Shown here: one piece after another, positions 12,795-25,105 of the stretch
Layout: every line of letters starts with the position of its first letter
Numbering within the stretch: position 1 is the first letter of the stretch
Notes under the pieces: model-generated
Told to the model about the DNA's origin: nothing
The model's input: the letters and a program-made list of their open reading frames with translations, nothing else
The model's database searches: none
Assembly (NCBI RefSeq): GCF_036324505.1
Contig: NC_086350.1
Location: forward strand, 23,885,757-23,949,756
Origin: Eleginops maclovinus
Lineage: Eukaryota; Chordata; Actinopteri; Perciformes; Eleginopidae
Reading direction: 5' to 3'
DNA length: 64,000 nucleotides
Made by a program: the position numbers and the translations under genes

Positions 12795-12950
12795 TGAAAC
12801 AGTTGCTTAGGAGGTAGATGGTTGTCAATCCAAGCCGATGATTGGTGGTTTGATCCACTGCAGTCCTTTAGGTTTGAGTATGTGTGAATGTTAGTCCCTC
12901 TGAGCAGGTTGCATGGCAGCCTCTGTATGGAGGTAGTTTTGTCTCAAAAT
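12795..12950 (+). mobile_element. tRNA-derived SINE-like fragment
   Basis: Contains a box-B-like GGTTTGATCC (near 12848) preceded by tRNA-like sequence, then GTGTGAATGTTAGTCCCTCT and GCAGGTTGCATGGCAGCCTC, a combination typical of an abundant fish short element. It is too degraded to be a tRNA gene. Confidence 0.42.
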
Positions 12951-15900
12951 TATTTGTGTAAACGGATCAATAATCTGTGTGTCAAATTGTAATAAGTAAA
13001 TATAAAACGCCTTCCACAAATGAAATAAATTCTCTTTGTTTATCTTTAAATGAATTATAGTATTCACAGATGTTCTTAGTCTTTGAAATTGTTTCCGTTT
13101 TTACAGATCTATTTCATGAGTTTTTTGTGTGATAAAAAAAAAAGTTTTATTGCATTTCGGAAGATGTTTTACATTTACATATTTGTACACTTAAATATAG
13201 ATTATTTATCTGTTCACAGAATAATATCAAGACAAATCTACCTCCATACCTCTGCTTCTGTATGGATGTGTTTTGAAATGGCGAATGCTGAGGAGAAAGA
13301 CTCGGAAAGTCATACAAGTGCATTTATTTGTGATCATGAAAAATAACATAAACCTGTTGGGAGAAACAATTCAGGCTGTGTATTGTTAAAAAAATATTTT
13401 ACTTTTGCCAATATGACCTGAAGGTCAGTACGGATAGCAAAATGAATATTTTCCGATCCAACATTTTGATGAATAAAAACAAAGCTGTTTTCAGAGATGC
13501 ATCAGCATCTGAAAAAGCAAACCATAAAACACAGGCTTGTCTTTTGATAAGCCTTCAAACACATGCATGCCAGAACACATATTTCATAACCTAATGCTTG
13601 CTATTCCATGGGCGTCTTTGGTTGGTACCAAAAACACCAGTCTGATTTTGGAGACACCGTATGTGCTTGTAATGGGCGCTAAAACACTCAAATCCCAACT
13701 GAAGTTCAATATTAACAAATCTTGGGGGATGACACATCTTCCAGCTCTGCTTTGGAGTTTAAAACTATGACACTGCTCTTGAGCAGGTACTGTCATTAGA
13801 GCTCAGTTTAAGATTGTTCTATAAAGGACAGGCCCATAAATAACGCCTGCCTCATGACATTTTTTGATATTTGGACTATATTTTGGACCAACTTCTTACT
13901 GTCTGAGCAACATACAACATATTTAAATAAATCGTGGTCTTGAATGGGGGAATCAGACGAATTCCTCAAGGTTTAACCTGAATGAGACGGTGAGGAATTG
14001 AATGTCTGGCCACAGAGTCACTGATAAATCCTCTGCTGATCATCATGTGTCTGCTCTCACCAATTAAAGTGATCCATTGTGCTGATTGGGTGCGGAACGG
14101 CCTGGCTCCTCTCCGTCTCCTGTGGTTACTGCGAGCGGACAAGTTGGCTAAGGATCAGAGCTCTCAGAGTGTGCGCTCCGTGAAACTGATTAGAAGTTTA
14201 GATTCTGTACCCAGAAGAAAAGTTATTGCGTCTCGTCAGAAGAAAAGCAGTGTTCCAGCAGTAATAACAAGGCGAGAGCGGTAATCAGTCAGGTTCAGAC
14301 ACTTACTGAGGTTGAATTTTGATGTGATTGCAGTCGATACGATTCCAGCTCAATGTAAAGATTGACATTAAGGCGGCGTTTTATGCATGCTCCATATCCA
14401 CGCAGTCACACACAGTGAACTGATGAGATCAGGATATGCAAAGCTGCTTTGGAAGCCAAATCATGTCACAATGACTAATACCATATCTGGGTTTCTATTG
14501 GATTATCAAACGGATATAATCAATAAATACAGATCCTTGTAGAGATGCAATAAGCATGAAGAATGCCTTTATTGTGAATTTAGAGTATTTGTTTCATAAT
14601 TGTGGTGAGTTGCACAAGGTTCTTAAGCAGGAAGCTGGTGTTTAACGCATGGAGGCTGTCCGATGGGATGGAAACTTTGATGATGGTTGACAGATGAGAA
14701 CGCTTGCTGTGCTACAACCTGCTTTATTTGATGTCAGCTACTCGGCTTCATAAAGATTCTCACTCACACACACTATTGCTTTTTTAAATCGGTTTAGAAA
14801 CACAAACAAAATGAATGAATGGCAACACGCTCTGCTGTTTCCTCTTCAGCGCTTAAGTAAGATCCAAGATTCGCTCCAAAGGTTTCCTGAAGCCACAGCT
14901 TGCTTCTGCTGAATGTATTTTGTGTCAAAACATGTCTCCTAAGATGTTTCAGGAAGGTTATGTCACCAATCATTGGAAATAAAGCACATTCATGGCAAAT
15001 GTAAACATTAATGTGTAACAAGATGGTTAAATAACTGTTAAAATACTAAAAACATGTTTTAAATTCAAGGCAGCCTATGATATAAAGTATGCTGGTGATC
15101 GTCTATATTTGTATCTTATTCCTAAATAAATAATAACCTGAGCTTACTCTGCAGTATTGTCTGCGTTTTCGAAACCTGAAAACCACTGCATCCATTGTAT
15201 CCTAAAAACTATTAATGAGTTATTCGAGTCAGACCAACATACACCGACCTGCTGCCTACAATATTTCAAGAGCATCATGTGTTATTTTTTTGTGAAAGAA
15301 GTCCCCTAAAATAAACTATTACTATTACTTTCCAGCTTGTTTATGAAAATGACTGGTTTTACAATTTACACTGTATGCTTTGTTATTTAAAATTCACAGA
15401 AAGAATGCGCTTGTGGATGTTAGCCTCAGACAGGTTGTGTTTAGGAAATGCATTGTTGTCTTAGGTCTTTTTTTCAGGGGACGTCTGGACAATTTAGAAA
15501 AAAGTAGAAAAATGCCAGCCTCATCCTTTCAACTGAAGTGAGCATTAATGGTTGTCCCTCAGTTCACCAGTTCAGAGAACCACTTTGTGAACAACTTACC
15601 TTTTACTTAAAGACTTTAACTACCTAAGCCTCCATTAGCACTGATTTAGACACATTGTAATCACTATTCTTCCGCCACACCATTCCATTTAATATTTGAG
15701 CCACATGGAGTCTCTGGAGAGGGGCTTCAGAGCCGCAGGTTCTCTGCCACTAGTGTAAGGCAGGTCTGTTTGCCTTGCACAATGTGGACAGTGTTTCGCG
15801 GTAACGTACATAGTCTTTTGAAAATAAACTCTCAATGTTGGTTTTCTTAGTTTTAAAATAACATATTTATGCAACAAACTTAATTGCTAGGGTTAGGCAA

Positions 15901-15998
15901 CAAAAGAACAAGGTTTGTGATTTGCGATAAATTAAGTGAGCAATGTTATGTTACATAAAATAAGTACACCAGTTAAGTACATAAGTCTGCTAAAATAA

Positions 15999-16387
15999 TA
16001 GGGGTGGGGGAAGTAATCAATGCAGCATAGTATCTCGATACTTTGCGTGGCGATATTGTATTGATACAGGGACGCCAAGTATCGGTATTTTATTTTATAA
16101 ACTATTCATATTGCAAATCCAAATTAAAGTTTTTGGTAATAATTGCTTTTTCAAATCCACTAGATGGTGCTGAACTTTTTCTTGTGCGGTCATGGCCATG
16201 GGTGAAGTCAGTGGGATTGGCAGGAAGTTAGTCAAAACAAAGATGGAGTCAGCGGAGAAAGAAATCACAAATGCACAATATCGCAATATATCACATCGCA
16301 ATACTTAACATATCTCAAGCAGTCTATTGCAATACTATTGTGTCGCGATAGTATCGTATCGTGGGGACCCTGGTGATTCCCCCCGTA
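15999..16387. mobile_element. hAT-like nonautonomous element, 389 bp, with 8-bp target duplication
   Basis: The left end TAGGGGTGGGGGAA and the right end TTCCCCCCGTA are imperfect inverted repeats. The octamer TAAAATAA flanks both sides (15991-15998 and 16388-16395). The interior is rich in ATCGATAC / GCGATATT / CGCAATAT words, which is common in fish hAT elements with this type of terminus. No transposase is encoded. Confidence 0.7.
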
Positions 16388-17625
16388 TAAAATAAGGTAA
16401 TAATAATTGACTTGCTATACAGGACATCTGTTTAGGCCTTAGACACCGTTTTTGGGTTAGGGTTAGGGTAGGAGGTAGGTCCGTAACACATCCTTCTTAA
16501 TGACATCACTCATGTTGTGAAAGATGGCAAAATGACTGCTTGAGAACCACAATGTAGTCTGAGCCAGCATAAAGACACCTTACAGCCAATTAAAATCAAC
16601 TCATTTCTTGGGCTGGTGTATCAGGCGTGATAGTCTTGGCTTTTCATAACACTGGGATGTTTTGTTTTGTGGCTGATGTCACATGGCAGCAACAGAAGAA
16701 AGAAAGCAGTGGAGTAAAGCTAAGCTGTTTCAAACCACCGTAAGTGACAGCATCGCGTTTGGCGGCAGCACCAACGGAGGCTTTACAGTTTCTTGTTACC
16801 TGAGCTTCACGCTAGATGCTGGCACACATTGCATTCAAGATGAGTTACTATGTCTACATCTCCCAATTTTTCTGAGCATTAGCATCTCTTTTCAATTGTT
16901 TTCAATGAGAAGAGCCTGCATTCCGTTGAGTGCAGCGACCTCGAAAGAAACCGCTGCACCCAACGCTTTCTTCCTGAGCGTGCCGCCGTTTATGTGCAGC
17001 GCTGAAAGGTGGATATGTCTCAACCTTTTACTGTTGTTGTCGCTGTAGACATTGGAGGAAACGCTTGTTTTTCGACCATATCTGTCAAATAAAACTGTCA
17101 TAGCGAAGACAAAAAGCCTGTTTGCTTCAGCAGATTTGCCACACAAACTCAAAATGTTGCTGTGGGTGGGTGTTGTACTTTTATCGCGGTTTCTCAGCTC
17201 GTCCTCCTCGCTCTACGGCTCTCAGACTGAGCGGTGAAGCTCATTTAGCATCTTCCAGTTGGTGTTTAAGGTCCAAAAACCATGTTAAACAAATAAATAA
17301 TAGCACTAACATATCAGAAAATCCAAGAGGTCGACGCTAGTTTGTCATACAACAGTGGTGATGCGTTTCTGAGATTTCGTTGTCAGTCAAAATTTCCAGC
17401 GCCATGTGGACACCTTAAGAGTCTGGACAAAAACAGTAGCACACTGTGACTGCCTCAAGAACACAAGTCTAATGCTGCATCTATGATTTGTTCACGGTCA
17501 GACCTCAGCTGTCACCACACTGCAACATTTTGTCCTCTGTCTGTAGAGCTCAGGTGACCAGAGGTGTTGCAGCACACAAGAGGAGGAATTGATCTAAGGC
17601 CAAAGATCCTGCATCTGAGGCAGGA

Positions 17626-17645
17626 GGTGTGTGTGTGAGTGTGAG

Positions 17646-17701
<56 letters not shown>

Positions 17702-17710
17702 GGGGGGGGG
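17626..17710. repeat. (TG)n microsatellite followed by G12
   Basis: An interrupted TG run of about 70 bp passes directly into twelve G residues (17699-17710). The His-Thr and Cys-Val frames across it are artefacts. Confidence 0.93.
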
Positions 17711-18467
17711 TCACTGCATCATCCCTGCACATGTTCTCAGCATTAAAGCAGCAGCGGCTCACTTTGCATCGCTCTGCTCGGCTGCGCCCCGCTCCTCTGT
17801 TCCTCTCTGATTATGCACTGCCGGAGCTTTGCACACAGGAAAGAAAATTGGATGGAAGTTTTGGCTATTGACTAGCACAGATATTTAAACTAGAAGCATG
17901 AGAGTATTCTGACATTGGAAGGCAGAGGAGACTAAAACAACCCTGTGATATAGGAAGAATTGTGCTGCAAGAAAGAGACATTCATAAAAAATGACTTAAA
18001 TCATTTATTTTTTGACTATTTCAAACAAAGAGGGCAGGAAATGCTGTTTTCAGCCCGCCAACGCCTTGATTTTCTCATAATGTTGTATTTCTTCTTTGCC
18101 ATGTTCTATGTTCATGATGCCTCTGTACTCCAGAGACTCTTCACTGCAGTCAGTCTCTGATACACGCTCATGTTTTACGTCTCTAGGGGCAGTGCCATAT
18201 TTCCTCTCACTGTTGCCAGGCAGAAACACCGAAGGAAGATTTTTCTGATATGACACAGCTCTGTTCAGTGTGGCTCACATTGTTTTTGCGACTGATGGAG
18301 CTAACCGGGCTGAACGTCTCTGACATTATCTGAGCTATCTGTGTATCACACACACAGCTCCTTCTGCTCCACTCCGGAGTTATCAATCTATTTCTGGAAT
18401 AAGTGTGAGTGCGAGTGTATGAGTGAGGAATATCGAGAGACTCAGTCAGAAAGGCAGATCGTTACTA

Positions 18468-18487
18468 CCCCCCCCCCCCCCCCCCCC
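18468..18487. repeat. C20 homopolymer
   Basis: Twenty consecutive C residues in intron 1. Confidence 0.93.
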
Positions 18488-19174
18488 GCTTGTACATTAA
18501 ATACATTATGCATGGCCTGTTGCAAATCATACGGTGAGGCAGAGGCTGTCTTGGATAAATTGATTTTTATAATCCCAATTAGCCACACTTTGTACTTTTC
18601 TGTTCTGCGGGGGCTGTGAGAGGTTGCATGTTTCCTCGCCGCTGTGTTTAAGGGAAGGTTAATTATTTTCCGTGCGAGGAACACTTTTAATCTTCAAAAG
18701 CGTTTTCACATGAGAACACTTCTCGTGTTCAAAGCTCACTCATGTGCGCACACGCTACACGATGTGCCGTCTGTTTGGTGTCATGCGATGCGGTGTGTAA
18801 GGTTTGTCTTGATGTGTCTATAGGGAGTTCACAGCATGGAGTCGTACATGCAGACGTGCGAAGGTATTTGTGAGCATCCTTCCAGATGTTGTGTGATGCG
18901 TAAAAGGTGACGCATTTTAATTACTGTCTGTGTTGACCAGTGAACAACTGCATCACGTGTAATAGGACAAAACTAAATTGAGATTGAGTCAATCTACTGG
19001 TGACATCTAGTATAACTTGGGTTTATTTGCAGATTTCTAATTTGTAGTTATGTGCTGAAGAACAGGTACACATAGCAAATGAGACTCAAACTAAATGTTA
19101 AGCTTCACCCCCATACTGCATGTTTAACTCCTCAAATTGTTTATCTTGTTTGTTTGTGTAGTGTACTTGCTGTC

Positions 19175-20010
19175 CAGAATCAGAATCAGAATACCTTTAT
19201 TCGTCCCACAGAGGCGAATTTTCATTTGTACAGCAGAAAGAGCCAAAGACAGCTTAATAATATCACACCCAGAATACAAAATATGGCTGATGCTACTACA
19301 GAGTCATAGAAAGTCTGAAGGAGTGCCCCCTTCACCCCAAAAGACCTCAGTCTCCTCAGCAGAAAGAGTCTGTTCTGTCCATTCTTGTAGAGAGCAGCAG
19401 AGTTATCCGACTAGTCCAGTTCGTTGTTCAGATGAACACCCAGGTGTTTGTAGGATTTCACAATCTCTATGTCCACTCCCTGGATGTCCATGTCTGAAAT
19501 CCACCACCAGCTCCTTTGTCTTCCCTGCGTTGAGCTGGAGGTGGTTCCTCTGGCACTAGAGGATGAAGTCCCGCGTCAGCTCCCTGTACTCCCTGTCGTC
19601 CATGTTGGAAATGAGGTCGACGATGGCGGAGTTGTCAGAGAACTTCCGCAGGTGACAGGTCGGCATGTTGTGAGTGAAGACTGTAGTGTAGAGGGTGAAG
19701 AGAAACGGTGCCAGCACCGTCCCCTGGGAGGCCCCCGTACTGCAGATGATGGTGTCTGATTGACACGCCCTGGTCCTCACGTACTGTGGACGGTTGGTGA
19801 GGTAGTCCAGGATCCAGGAGGTGAGGTGGTGATCCACCCCTGGGAGCTGCAGCCTGTTTCCCAGGAGCAGGGGCCAGATGGTGTTGAAGGCACTGGAGAA
19901 ATCAAAGAACATGATCCTCACAGTGCCCCCAGCCTTCTCTAGGTGGGAGAGGGACTTCTGCAGCAGGTAGATTACGGCGTCATTCACCCCGATGTCAGGG
20001 TTCATAACAA
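19175..20010 (-). mobile_element. L2/Rex1-type LINE, 5'-truncated reverse-transcriptase fragment
   Basis: On the minus strand, about 150 codons read as a non-LTR reverse transcriptase core: MFFDFSSAFNTI (motif A), LDYLTNRPQYVR, then GASQGTVLAPFLFTLYT (the QG motif of domain 4). The catalytic [YF]ADD box is replaced by FSDN, so the enzyme is dead. After a stop near 19556 the sequence continues in other frames with LNAGKTKELVVDF, HLGV and LFLLRRLRSF motifs. It ends in GGGACGAATAAAGG and (ATTCTG)n tail repeats at about 19175-19200. The element lacks its endonuclease and 5' part. It is an old, inactive insertion in intron 1. Confidence 0.85.
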
Positions 20011-21158
20011 TTTCAATGACTGTATACATGACACATTAGGAAAAGCACTGGTGTAAATAATGAAATAAGGTAATATATTCCCTGAAATATTGTTTTTTTA
20101 TTTTTAAGGAGAAGATGCATTTCTGAACACTAACAATTATATGATTCTCTTAAAAATCCATAAAATAACTTTTAAGGGACTGAATTTTTTCATTCATTTC
20201 CACTGTTCATTTATAATTTTAATTTATTCATTTAGCTGTGTCGTCTTTGCACATCTGAGTATTTTCCCTACACAGATTGATGGATCATATTTTCATAGAA
20301 TCGAGCTTCTTTCTCACTGATCAGACACGTTTATCACATGAGCTGATATGCCCCCTATGTTAGGGGACACTTTCATCAACCTGATAAAATGCTGAAAATG
20401 TGCTCATTCAATGATTCATCAAAATATTGTCTAATATATATGACTACATGCTGAATGTGCAGCACTATCACAAATATATGTGGGTTGGATTCAGTATCAA
20501 CTCCGAACATGCACAGGTTTGATGGACAGAGGGAAGAATTCAGTAAATGTAGCTCATGATCCAAACGAGTAATGTCAGTCATATGGTTTTTAAAAAATGG
20601 AATCATAGATACTATTAGTGACTCTTCAAGGTCAGGAAATCCATTCAGTTGAAAGTTTTGTTCAGAGCTGAAGGAGGTTTTAGCTTTCAGAAGCTAGTTA
20701 TGAGGTGGAATTGGCAAAGAAGATTTCGGCGTGACCGCATCATAAAATTAATTTCACGAGGTGCTATTCCCCCCCTCCTCTATAGGCAACAAATAATAGA
20801 TCCCTGATGGAGAGTACACCCCGTCCCAACTTTAGAGATGAAGTGTCAACCCTGAAATCATAAATTTCCTCCAGAGGAGACTGGGCTGAAGTGCGGATCC
20901 CAAATGACAGCGCTGAAAGACTAAAGGAGGCAGAAAAGCACTTCCTGATTGGCTAAATATGAAGTGAAATAGATAAGCACAAATACATTTCACCTTTCGA
21001 CAAGACTGGCAGCATCAGAAAGGATAAGTAAAAGAATCTGACACCATATCTTTTATAAACACTCATCATCAGCTGTATTTATTCATAGAAATAAAAAAAG
21101 GGATCAGTCTTTCATCTGTCTGTTTTCGCAAAAACGGGTATCCTGGATTTCTTTGAGT
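20011..21158 (+). other. kiaa1549: Intron 1, AT-rich, nothing recognised
   Basis: No credible exon, RNA gene or named repeat seen. Confidence 0.45.
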
Positions 21159-21455
21159 GGTGCAGGAATTGATACTTAACCCGGAAATGAGTTAACATTT
21201 TAGCACTACCATGTTGCATTGTATCAAAGTCAATGGTTTTTGGAATGCTTTTTTGTTTAAATGCCTGAAACAAGACATGTAGTTAATAAAAGCTTACAAG
21301 GTTTTCACAAGTTTTGTTATACAACAAAACATATGTCAGTAAATAACCAACTTGTGAACGCCTGAAGCTTTTACGTGACTTAAAACAGTGATTGCTAACG
21401 AGTGCTAATTAGGATTACAAATGCCATCGCGGTGAACATTAGCCTTCTTTCCTTT
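21159..21455 (+). repeat. Interspersed repeat, family A, copy 2
   Basis: Shares with the 4799 copy the ordered words GCAGGAAT, ACCCGGAAATGAGTTA, ATGCCTGAAACAAG, GTCAGTAAATA, GCCTGAAGCTTTTA and ACATTAGCC. Plus-strand orientation, same order, moderate divergence. Confidence 0.5.
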
Positions 21456-24115
21456 TGAACAATTTGTGAAAGTATTATCAACCCTTATCTTGTTTACTGA
21501 AACATTTAATCCAATAAATAGACCCCATTGCTTTTGTCAAGGGAGCCTTATGATGCTAACTTCCGCATCAGGCTAAAAAAATAGGTCATCACTGCACCAC
21601 TCTATTGCCTTGAAGATTTATTTTTCTTTTGTCACTAAAAATAAATGAGATAAAAACGACGTACATTGCTTCTGTCTGAACTCCCTGCTGTTCTTGTAAG
21701 TCTGTCTCATAATCACAGCGATTGTCTTCAGAAGCCTCAGTGTTTTTGCACACTCCACTCACACCATCCTGTCTTCAAGTTGTGTTTGTACCATTCCCTG
21801 CAGTCTGGAGTCGTTCCCTGTTCAGCTGCTTTGCAAAATCCAGCACACAGCAAATGCAATCCAGCTAGCAAAGACTGTTGGAAAAGATCAATTTGCTCAC
21901 ATGAAACTTGTACGGTTGAAGCTCTTTTCAAAGCTCGATACTAAAGAGTTCCTCACATCCACAGGAGGCTGCTTCAGTCTCCAAGCAGGCCAACAGGCAG
22001 GCAGCAGGGATTTATTTCTGCAGGAAAAAAAAAAGAAACGGGAGAGGGAAAGAAAGCAAGAGACAGAATGAAAATTTAATCAGCCCCCGCGTCTTAAGGC
22101 TGACTGAGAGAGAGGATTTATAGCTGCTTGGCCTCCTCTCCTTCAACTCCCCATGTATCGGTGCAGCTGCTCCCCTCCCTCCTTCCCTCACTCCATCACT
22201 CACCCACTGCCTTGTGTCTGCGTGTGTGTGCACCCATCCTTCCAAGTGTCTGTCCATTCCCCTGTCTGATGTGTCATGTGGCCTTGAAGTAGCATAGTGG
22301 TGTGTAACGGCTGTGGGTTTCTCTTTAGAGTGCTTCTTTCAGCCACAGTGGGAATGAGGCTGGAAAGAAAAACAGGTTATTATTATTATAGTAATAAATA
22401 CTCCACACACCAAGTTTATTGTTGAGAATTACAAACATTGCAAACTTGCGTACAATATCTGCTTCTAATTGTAATTCAGGATTTGTTGCATAGTTGTCAC
22501 CTTTTTGGTAATATTATTGACCCTTTGGACTTTTGTTTTTCCTCCAAATAAAGGGGTTTACATAATCTAAATAAACCCTGATCTTATCACACACTTGTCA
22601 TAATGGTGCAGTGATGACATATATTTGTAGGCCAAACAGGAAGTCATCCCGAGGGCTCCGTGAACAAAAAGTCAATGGGATTTTTCCATTGGAATTAGCA
22701 AAAACTAGGATCTTTGGCAAACACACATTTTATGATACAGTACATTTACGTACTTTTTGGTCTCTCAATCACAAATCTAATTTCAGCAATTCAAAAAAAC
22801 GTGTTCAAAACCATTGACTACCTGACAAGGGTAGTGCTTAAATGTGAACTGAATTCCGGGATTTTTCCCACATTCCTGCAGATCTCGATTGTCAGAAGGA
22901 ATATGGATACTGTATTACATTCTACAACACTATATTACTTCCACCAAGGACGTTTGGTTTTCAGCTCTGTTTGGTTTGTCAGCAGTATAACGGATAAAAC
23001 TACCATCCCAATGTTCAATAAAACTTGGCGTTGGGCTTTGGCAAATAAACAAATACTTTTTAAACTTGTTTAAACATTGGTAGCTGAGCATTGGGCCTTG
23101 GTTGATCCCTGGTTTTGGCAACTGGAAGACTTTGTAGTTGTGGTTATGGTTTTTTAAATAAATAAAAAACACTGGATTTGGAACTCCAACCTCCTCCATG
23201 AATGCTGAATATGCTTCATACACACTGACATCCACAGCCTCCCTTTCTGCTTCACTAAAGAAAGGCCACACTACCTCTCCAGCATCCATTTTTGGATTTA
23301 GTAAATTACTTTGCCATATTTAATTTCAAATGAAGAAAGAGGCGCTCATTAGACTAGATGAGGATGATGTAATAGCTCCAGTACAGTTATACAAGCCTGA
23401 AATTACTTTTAGATAACCTCATGTTTATTGTTGTAAGGCTCTTCTGTTTCTATGGTGATGTTTGCTCATCTGTGATGGGAATATGAAGATGCATTTAAGG
23501 AGTTTATCCTTAATTTGACCTCATCCAGGATTTGGGATTATATCCTGTACAGTGCACGTAAATAGCATCTGAATCTAAATGCCTTCAACCCGGTTGAAAA
23601 TCCGGCAGATGAATAGTAATATTCACAAATTACATTTTTCTTCAATGACTGTCTAATCATTAAAGAAGGATAATACATTTCATTTTCTGTAAAAATCTAA
23701 GTCCTACAATCAGCGTCAATTAAGAAAATCCATTTCCACATGGCAGCTTATCCTCCTCATTACGTCTGTCCTGTGGACCGAAGCTGCATTGCTGTGTAAA
23801 CTGCACAATTGTTCTGAATGAGGAAGGTAATTATTCCCCCTGGGTAAATCAAAGTCAGCCCGCACTGTTCCGACCTCCCTGCACACTCGCTGTCTATTTA
23901 CCAGCCCAGAGAAAAAAAAATCTCCATAAAATATTCATACCGGCGCATAAGACCTAGTTTAGGTGTTGGGGAGCCCTTAACCGGCCCTGCACTCAACAAC
24001 CCAAATCAGTTTAGTTTTAGACCCGTTGGTTGAGATGGATTTCACTGTGAAGCAGATCAGAGGTGGGTTGCAGCAGAGCATTATGAAACAAGGCTCTAAG
24101 CACTGAGCGCTTTAA
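21456..24115 (+). other. kiaa1549: Intron 1, includes repeat-like segment near 22600 and possible conserved stretch near 23500-23990
   Basis: The segment at about 22600-22720 (GGTGCAGTGATGACATATAT, then TTTGTAGGCCAA) resembles a segment at about 33530-33650, so both belong to a dispersed repeat. The 23500-23990 stretch is non-repetitive and balanced in composition, and it is a candidate conserved noncoding element by appearance only. Confidence 0.4.
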
Positions 24116-24237
24116 AGGGACAGTTTGGATTTTTTGGAGTGGGGTTATATGAGGTACCGCAATGGAAGTAAAGCAGTGCACTGTGGTGAGCGGAGGCAGC
24201 AGCAACACATTTATTTTCGTCACCAATAACTTTACCT

Positions 24238-24240
<3 letters not shown>

Positions 24241-24276
<36 letters not shown>

Positions 24277-24305
24277 TTCTGTGTTTGCATGTGTGTGTGT
24301 GTGTG
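24241..24305. repeat. (TG)n microsatellite, two blocks
   Basis: (TG)17 at 24241-24274, then a second short TG block at 24291-24305, inside the TTAA-flanked element. Confidence 0.92.
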
Positions 24306-24591
24306 GTCAAAAACTGCGTGGCATTTTGGCGAAATCTGAACCAACACACTTTGGTTTCTACTTTTATTCTGAGCGCTAATTGGCTGCTACACGCTATCTG
24401 CTTGCCCTTGGCCCTTTCTGTTATTTATGCTCTCTTTGAAGTCACCAAACTCCATTGATAAAAGCGGCAGTTTGACCCTACAGAAAACGCAGGTTGCTGG
24501 TTTATTGCTGCCTTAATCAATAAGTTGTGTTAATATGTGACTTTGGTATTTTAAAGGGTTAGTTTGGATTCACTAAATACACACAATTACA

Positions 24592-24648
24592 CCCACCAAC
24601 CAACCAACCAACCAACCAACCAACCCACCAACCAACCAACCAACCAAC
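24592..24648. repeat. (CCAA)n tetranucleotide repeat
   Basis: About fourteen CCAA units with one CCCA interruption. Confidence 0.92.
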
Positions 24649-25105
24649 TGATTAAGCCAGTGGAAGATCAACAAATTAAATTTTCTGCAGGGGCTAATAT
24701 GACTGTTTTTGTCAATGGAGTCTTGCAGCTTCAAGATGAAACAGTGAACACTGATATGGATTTTTTCATAGATTGGCCAAGTTAGATGGCTATATTAAGT
24801 TTCATCATGCCCCCATCCAGAAGTACTGCACAATTAATCGAACATTACCAACATGTAAATATCGTGCAATAGTTTTTAAAGGCAAAATATGTACAAATAT
24901 AATTCTGCATCAAGTATTGTGCAGAGAAGTCGCTACAGGCTTAATAAAAAATCCTCGTTTGGTAAAAAAATTCATTTGAATCTGCATAAATTCCCTCCAA
25001 TATCCAAATCGTATCGCAATATCAGTCAAAATGATGTTAAGGCCTTCTACTATAGCTAATATGAGAACCTTATACAACCCCACATGAAACATCTGAACTG
25101 TCCCT

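Larger units (their letters stand above)
9845..15998 (+). other. kiaa1549: Intron 1, first part
   Basis: Start of a 38.7 kb first intron (9845-48578). A CpG-containing segment at about 10130-10215 may belong to the promoter domain. The remainder is AT-rich, with an (AC)10 tract at 12071-12090 and a C15 run at 12355-12369. No nested gene is supported. Confidence 0.6.
16388..19174 (+). other. kiaa1549: Intron 1, segment with microsatellites and possible conserved sequence
   Basis: Noncoding. It holds a (TG)n/G12 tract at 17626-17710 and a C20 run at 18468-18487. The stretch 18610-18960 is less repetitive and could be a conserved regulatory element, but this needs an alignment to judge. Confidence 0.5.
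24116..25105. mobile_element. TTAA-flanked (piggyBac-like) nonautonomous element, about 990 bp
   Basis: The left end, after TTAA (24112-24115), reads AGGGACAGTTTGGAT and a little later GTGGGGTTATATGAGG. The right end, inverted, reads AGGGACAGTTCAGATG and GTGGGGTTGTATAAGG, so the termini are extended inverted repeats. The right flank is TTAG, consistent with a decayed TTAA. The element carries (TG)17 at 24241-24274 and a CCAA-repeat tract at about 24592-24648. A second similar left end (TTAA, AGGGTTAGTTTGGAT) lies inside at 24552, suggesting a nested or duplicated copy. No transposase frame. Confidence 0.6.

Noticed and set aside
16456..16470. Telomere-like TTAGGGTTAGGG
   Set aside because: Only about two units; too short to be an interstitial telomere.
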